Shown: positions 59,833 to 64,000 of the stretch, piece after piece
Position numbering within the stretch: position 1 is the first letter of the stretch
Layout: every line of letters begins with the position of its first letter
Origin: Streptomyces sp. NBC_01294
GTDB lineage: Bacteria; Actinomycetota; Actinomycetes; Streptomycetales; Streptomycetaceae
DNA length: 64,000 bases
Assembly (NCBI RefSeq): GCF_035917235.1
Contig: NZ_CP108423.1
Coordinates: 248,001-312,000 of the forward strand
Direction of reading: 5' to 3'
The notes under the pieces: generated by a model
Databases searched by the model: none
What the model was told of the DNA's origin: nothing
Seen by the model: only the letters and a program-made list of their open reading frames with translations
Program-made: the position numbers and the translations under genes

Positions 59833-62799
59833 GTGGGGACCGAACAGCAGGCAAAACGGCAATCGGGGACGAGACGGCGGCTCCTCTCCCTCGTGACCGC
59901 GACCTTCCTGACGCTCGGTGCGGGAGTGGCCCTCCTCACGGTTCCCTCGTCCGCCAACGCCGACCCGATCGAGCAGTGCACGGCCACCACCGGCGCCGTC
60001 GTCGCCGTCGACTTCGGACCCTTCGGCGGCAAGGTCGAGCGCGGCTGCGACACCACGCCGACGACCGGTTACGAGCTGCTGCACACCGGCGGCTTCACGA
60101 CCGAGGGCACCGTCCACGACGGCCCGGCCTTCATCTGCCGCATGGGCAACGGCTCCTTCAACTCCGGTACGCAGTACCCCACTCCGGACAAGGAGGACTG
60201 CGTCCTCACCCCGCAGGCCACCGCGTACTGGTCGTACTGGATCGCCTCGCCCGGTCAGAAGAACTGGACCTACAGCCCGCTCGGTGCCATGTCGCGCACC
60301 CCGAAGCCCGGTGACGTGGACGCCTGGGTGTTCGGCGGCACCGACATCGGCGGCACTTCGGGCAAGCCCACCTTCTCCCCCGACGACGTGCGCGCGGGCG
60401 GCGGCGCCCCCTCACCGGACCCGACCGGGCCGACCGTGCCGCCGACCGTTCCGCCGGGCGCGGTCGACGTGGCCGCCGCCACCCGCTGGCTCACCGGGAA
60501 GCTGACGGACGGGGAGCGCGTCGTCGACGAGGGCTCCACCACTCCGAACCACTTCCTCACCAGCGAGGTCGTATTCGCCCTGGCCGCCACCGACAGGGAG
60601 AGCCCGGCGGCCCGGAAGGCCGCCGACTTCCTCGCCACGCCCGAGCAGACGGACGCGTACGCCTACCCGGCCGGCAAGGACGGGATCCCCGACGCCGGCG
60701 CCGCCGCGCGCCTCGCGCTCGTCGCCGAGGCCACCGGCAAGGACCCCCGTGCCTTCGGCGGCCACGACCTGCTCGGCGACCTCGTCAAGTACGTCTGCCC
60801 CAGGGACATCGGTGACGGTGAGACCGTCGAAGGCTGTCTGACCAGGGGGGACTTCCGGACCACCGGCCAGGCCGACGCCCAGGCCATGGCCGTCATCGCC
60901 CTCCTCAACGGTGGCGTGACGCCTCCCGCCGACGCCGTGAACCGGCTGAATGGCCTGCAGTGCGAGGACGGCGGCTTCACCGGCATCCTCATCCGCGCCG
61001 GCGAATGGTGCGACAGCGACGCGAGCTCCACGGGCCTGATCGCCCTGGCCCTCAAGCGGGCCGGCGGCCACGACGCGGCCGTCGAAAGGGCGCGGGCCCA
61101 GCTCAAGAAGTCCCAACTGGCGAGCGGCGCCTGGCCCTCCGCCTCCTTCATGACCACCGGCAGCCCGGCTTCCACCGGTTGGGCCGCCCAGGCCCTGCGC
61201 GCCCTCGGCGACGCCGGCCACGCGGACGCGGGCCTCTCGTGGCTCTCCAAGCACCAGTTCCCCGAGGGCGGTTTCGGCTTCGAGGCGGACGACACCGCAT
61301 CGCGCGTGTTCGCCACCGTCCCCGTCGCCGTCGCGGGTGCCAAGAGCGACCTGGTGGCCCTGACGGGCAAGAAGGCCGACCCGACGCCGACGCCGACCGA
61401 GCCCAAGCCGACGCCCACGGATCCCAAGCCCACACCGACCGAGCCCAAGCCGACGCCCACCGAACCGAAGCCCACACCGACTGAACCGAAGCCCACGCCC
61501 ACCGCCCCCAAGCCGACGGTCCCGCCGGGCGACGGACCGGACATCAAGAAGGGCGTGGCGTACCTCACCGCCCCCAAGCAGCTGATCCAGGGCCGCTACT
61601 ACGAGAGCGAGCCCGGTGGGGGCCGTGCCGACTACGGCATGACCATCGACGGCGCCTACGCCCTCGCGGCCACCGGCGGTGACAACGCGACGCTGCGCAA
61701 CATCGTCGACTTCTTCGACAAGGGCGGCAAGGACGCCCAGAACCGCGGCATCCACGACTGGACCCTCGTCGGCACGAAGTACGCGTCCGGCGGCTCCATC
61801 GGCAAGGCCGCCGTGCTCGCCGAGGCCGTGGGCCGCGACCCCCGCAACTTCGGCGGCCAGGACCTGATCTCCGCGCTCGCCAAGATCACCTGCCAGGCCA
61901 AGACCTCGACCCGCCAGGAGTGTGCGTCCAAGGGCAACTACGCCTACGCCACCTCCGTCTTCAAGCAGTCGCTCGGCGTCATCGCCCAGGTCCGCGCCGG
62001 CGAGACGGCCGCCGCGGCCGAGCCGATCGCGTACCTCAAGAGCCTCCAGGACCCCTCCGGCGGCTGGGTCAGCCTGATCGGCGAGCCCAGCACCACCGAG
62101 GTCGACTCCACCGCCATGGCCGCCATGACCGTGGACCTGCTGCCCGACGCCGACTCGCAGCGTGCCGTGGACCAGGCGCTGGCCTGGCTCGCGGCGCAGC
62201 AGAAGGCAGACGGCGGTTTCGAAGGCGCCTCCGGGAACTCCGTCAACTCCGCCGCCCTCGCCATCCAAGGGCTCTCGCTGGACGCGGCCAAGTACAGCGC
62301 CCAGATCGCCAAGGCCCGCACGTTCCTCGCGAGCCAGCAGAACGCCGACGGCGGCTTCAACGTCGCCAAGGGCAGCCAGCCCGGTTCCGACGTCCGGGCC
62401 TCCACCCAGGCCATCAGCGGCACCACCGGCGTCTCCTTCGGCACCCTCACCCGCAGCCTGGACGGCACCACCCCGCAGCCCGTCCCCAGCTCCACGGCCA
62501 CCTCGGGCGGCACCGGTGGTACGAGTGGCAGCGGTGGTACGGGTGGTACGCCGGTCATCGTGACGCCCGGCGAGACCACGGGCGGCGCGGGCAGCGGCGT
62601 CGCCGTCGCGCAGGGCGGTCCGGGCGGTCCGGGCGGTCCGGGCGGTCCGGGCGGTCCGGGCGGTCCGGGCGGCAACCTCGCCTCCACCGGCGTCCAGGTC
62701 GGTGTGCTGGCGGGTACCGCAGCCGCGCTGACGCTGGCCGGCTGGCGCCTCGTCGTCATGGCGCGCGCACGCCGCAACCCCGCGGAGGCGGACCGATGA
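59833..62799 (+). CDS. LAXTG-anchored surface protein with two alpha/alpha barrels, B12-regulated
   Basis: The precursor is 988 aa. After a signal peptide ending SSANA comes a ~125-residue Cys-rich module (GAVVAVDFGPFGGKVERGC, HDGPAFICRMG, AYWSYW). Then follow a first barrel of prenyltransferase-like repeats (about 190-505), a Pro/Thr linker of EPKPTPT units, and a second barrel (about 555-825) with YLKSLQDPSGGWVS, WLAAQQKADGGF and FLASQQNADGGF. A Gly/Pro stretch leads to LASTG, a helix and a basic tail: a sortase-E type LAXTG signal, so it is wall-anchored. I chose GTG 59833 with GAGGG 5 nt before it; an ATG at 59767 is possible. It should present cobalamin to the transporter. Confidence 0.8.
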   Translation: MGTEQQAKRQSGTRRRLLSLVTATFLTLGAGVALLTVPSSANADPIEQCTATTGAVVAVDFGPFGGKVERGCDTTPTTGYELLHTGGFTTEGTVHDGPAFICRMGNGSFNSGTQYPTPDKEDCVLTPQATAYWSYWIASPGQKNWTYSPLGAMSRTPKPGDVDAWVFGGTDIGGTSGKPTFSPDDVRAGGGAPSPDPTGPTVPPTVPPGAVDVAAATRWLTGKLTDGERVVDEGSTTPNHFLTSEVVFALAATDRESPAARKAADFLATPEQTDAYAYPAGKDGIPDAGAAARLALVAEATGKDPRAFGGHDLLGDLVKYVCPRDIGDGETVEGCLTRGDFRTTGQADAQAMAVIALLNGGVTPPADAVNRLNGLQCEDGGFTGILIRAGEWCDSDASSTGLIALALKRAGGHDAAVERARAQLKKSQLASGAWPSASFMTTGSPASTGWAAQALRALGDAGHADAGLSWLSKHQFPEGGFGFEADDTASRVFATVPVAVAGAKSDLVALTGKKADPTPTPTEPKPTPTDPKPTPTEPKPTPTEPKPTPTEPKPTPTAPKPTVPPGDGPDIKKGVAYLTAPKQLIQGRYYESEPGGGRADYGMTIDGAYALAATGGDNATLRNIVDFFDKGGKDAQNRGIHDWTLVGTKYASGGSIGKAAVLAEAVGRDPRNFGGQDLISALAKITCQAKTSTRQECASKGNYAYATSVFKQSLGVIAQVRAGETAAAAEPIAYLKSLQDPSGGWVSLIGEPSTTEVDSTAMAAMTVDLLPDADSQRAVDQALAWLAAQQKADGGFEGASGNSVNSAALAIQGLSLDAAKYSAQIAKARTFLASQQNADGGFNVAKGSQPGSDVRASTQAISGTTGVSFGTLTRSLDGTTPQPVPSSTATSGGTGGTSGSGGTGGTPVIVTPGETTGGAGSGVAVAQGGPGGPGGPGGPGGPGGPGGNLASTGVQVGVLAGTAAALTLAGWRLVVMARARRNPAEADR
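61383..61520. repeat. Pro/Thr-rich repeat linker
   Basis: About seven imperfect 21-bp units encode PTPTEPK-type repeats between the two barrels of the surface protein, forming a stiff wall-spanning spacer. Confidence 0.75.
62614..62667. repeat. 9-bp tandem repeat GGCGGTCCG, 6 copies
   Basis: Six perfect copies encode a collagen-like Gly-Gly-Pro run directly before the LAXTG anchor. Being in frame, changes in copy number only alter the stalk length. Confidence 0.85.
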
Positions 62800-63713
62800 A
62801 CTCCCGCTTCATGCGCGCCCTCGCCCGCGCAACGTCCGTGCTCGGACTGACGGTTGCGGCGTTCGCCGCCACCGCCGGCCCGGCCGGGGCCGCCCCGCAG
62901 CCGATGGGCCAGTGCACGACCTCGTCCGGTGTCGTCCTCGCGGTGGACTTCAGCCACTGGGGCGGGCCCGTCTACCGCTCCTGCGGCACCGCGCCCACCA
63001 CCGGCTACGAACTCCTGAACCAGGGCGGCTGGGCGACCACCGGCACCGGCCACGACGGCCCCGCCTTCATCTGCCGGATCGGCTACAGCGGCCACCAGGG
63101 CGGCAAGCAGTACCCGACCCCGCAGCAGGACGACTGCGTCCTCACCCCGCCCGCCTCCGCCTACTGGTCGTACTGGCACGCGAACCCCGGCCAGAACACC
63201 TGGGAGTACAGCCAGCTCGGCGCCATGCTCTACAAGCCGAAGCCCGGCAGCGTCGACCTGTGGATCTTCGGCGGCACGAACATCGAGGGCACCGAGGGCA
63301 AACCCACGGTCACCCCCGACCAGTTGCGCGCCAAGAACACCAGGCCGACCGGCGGGCCCGCGCCCAAGGACACCCGCACGGCCGCTCCCCTCCCCCCGAG
63401 CGTCAACACGGGCCCCAAACCGGAGAACCCGCCGCCGCCGACCACGGCGCCCGGCCCCACGGCTTCGGAAAGCCCCTCGGCCTCGGCGAGCCCCTCCGAG
63501 AGCGTCTCGCCCACGCCCTCCGCGCCACCTTCGTCCAGTGCCCCCGCCGAGGCCGCGCCCGCACCCGGCCCCGCGGTCGTCGACGCGGCGCCCGCCGCCG
63601 ACACCCAGCACGACGCGGGCTCGTACCTGCCCGCCGTCGCCACCGGAGCGCTGGTGCTGCTGATCGGCGCCGCCGCCGTGTTCGCGGCCAAGCGCCGCCG
63701 TCGTGCGGAGTAG
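62796..63713 (+). CDS. Membrane-anchored protein with the same Cys-rich module
   Basis: The precursor is 305 aa. A signal peptide (MRALARATSVLGLTVAAFAATAGPAGA) leads to one ~125-residue module close to the N-terminal part of the gene before it: GVVLAVDFSHWGGPVYRSC, PTTGYELLNQGGW, HDGPAFICRIG, QYPTPQQDDCVLTP, AYWSYW and VDLWIFGGTNIEGTEGKPT, with four conserved Cys. A Pro/Ser/Ala-rich stalk (residues 185-270) precedes a transmembrane helix and an Arg/Lys tail, so it stands on the membrane facing out. The ATG overlaps the previous stop (ATGA). It is the likely membrane-proximal link to the ECF transporter. Confidence 0.75.
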   Translation: MNSRFMRALARATSVLGLTVAAFAATAGPAGAAPQPMGQCTTSSGVVLAVDFSHWGGPVYRSCGTAPTTGYELLNQGGWATTGTGHDGPAFICRIGYSGHQGGKQYPTPQQDDCVLTPPASAYWSYWHANPGQNTWEYSQLGAMLYKPKPGSVDLWIFGGTNIEGTEGKPTVTPDQLRAKNTRPTGGPAPKDTRTAAPLPPSVNTGPKPENPPPPTTAPGPTASESPSASASPSESVSPTPSAPPSSSAPAEAAPAPGPAVVDAAPAADTQHDAGSYLPAVATGALVLLIGAAAVFAAKRRRRAE

Positions 63714-63717
63714 CCGC

Positions 63718-64000
63718 GTGTCACGCACCATCACGGCCGCGGCCAAGCCGCCCGCGTCCGGCCTCGCGCCGGATGCGGGCGGCCGCCGTCTGCCCCGCAC
63801 CGTGCATCCCGTCGCGTGGTGGATCTGGGCCCTGGCCCTGGCCACGGCGGTGAGCCGCACCAACAACCCGCTGCTGCTGTTCCTCGTCCTCGCGGTCCTC
63901 GGCTACGTGATCACCATGCGCCGTACCGAGGCCCCCTGGGCGCGGGGCTTCAAGTACTACCTCTACCTCGCGCTCACCGTCGTCGCGATCCGCGTCGTCT
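63718..64000 (+). CDS. ECF transporter transmembrane subunit (EcfT), 5' part
   Basis: The frame starts at GTG 63718, 5 bp after the previous stop, and runs off the window with 94 codons. After a polar leader it reads LPRTVHPVAWWIWALALATAV, LLLFLVLAVLGYVITMRRTEAPWARGFKYYLYLAL, typical of the first helices of EcfT (CbiQ-like) proteins. EcfT couples the ATPases to the substrate-binding S subunit. The ATPase and S component are expected immediately to the right of the window. Confidence 0.75.
   Translation, partial: MSRTITAAAKPPASGLAPDAGGRRLPRTVHPVAWWIWALALATAVSRTNNPLLLFLVLAVLGYVITMRRTEAPWARGFKYYLYLALTVVAIRVV

Noticed and set aside
60412..62268. 618-codon minus-strand frame opposite the surface protein
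   Set aside because: Gly/Val/Arg-rich and antisense to a protein with signal peptide, repeats and a sortase motif.

Overview
The window is very GC-rich, and its gene families (14-helix drug exporters, LAXTG cell-wall anchors, DUF4241 and DUF4259 proteins, a SpoIIE/HATPase phosphatase) plus rare TTA leucine codons and decayed IS701/IS3 transposases point to a Streptomyces chromosome, probably an arm region because broken genes are common. No rRNA, tRNA or CRISPR array was recognised.

Left third (1-27,000): a patchwork of intact single genes and wrecks. Intact genes include a drug exporter, a FeeM-like acyltransferase, two SAM methyltransferases, a RelE/ParE-type toxin-antitoxin pair, an HNH-like protein, a DUF4241 protein, a GlxA-type regulator divergent from a cupin gene, an APC permease, a GAP-family membrane protein, and an SPFH / NAD-kinase-like operon with a readable promoter. 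The wrecks include an aldo-keto reductase, an amine oxidase, an RHS fragment, a DNA ligase that has lost its catalytic lysine, a secreted endonuclease/exonuclease/phosphatase, a TauD-type dioxygenase, an IS3 transposase, a GT1 glycosyltransferase and a DUF1877 protein.

Centre (28,291-37,769, minus strand): six tightly coupled genes, ketosynthase III - ketosynthase III - acyl-AMP ligase - NAD-dependent reductase - NRPS module (C-A-T) - formyltransferase. Content and order match the lipstatin operon lstA-lstF of Streptomyces toxytricini, so the region probably makes lipstatin or a related N-formyl-aminoacyl beta-lactone lipase inhibitor. Five of the junctions overlap or abut, and lstA, lstC and lstE carry TTA codons, which suggests bldA control.

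Right-centre (38,700-57,690): deoxynucleoside kinase, an Imm7 immunity protein, an IS701 remnant, an NmrA-type reductase, two type-B carboxylesterases (one frameshifted), a GH15-family trehalase/glucoamylase, a sensor phosphatase, a DUF4259-SMI1/KNR4 fusion, a WYL regulator convergent with an SDR, and an S8 peptidase remnant.

Right end (57,778-64,000): a cobalamin uptake locus. Two back-to-back cobalamin riboswitches drive, on one side, a secreted protein built like animal transcobalamin (alpha/alpha barrel plus DUF4430-type beta domain), and on the other side an operon of a LAXTG-anchored two-barrel surface protein, a membrane-anchored protein sharing its Cys-rich N-terminal module, and the start of an EcfT transporter subunit. 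This looks like a surface relay that captures vitamin B12 and hands it to an ECF transporter, and it is the most interesting system in the window, together with the lipstatin-type operon.
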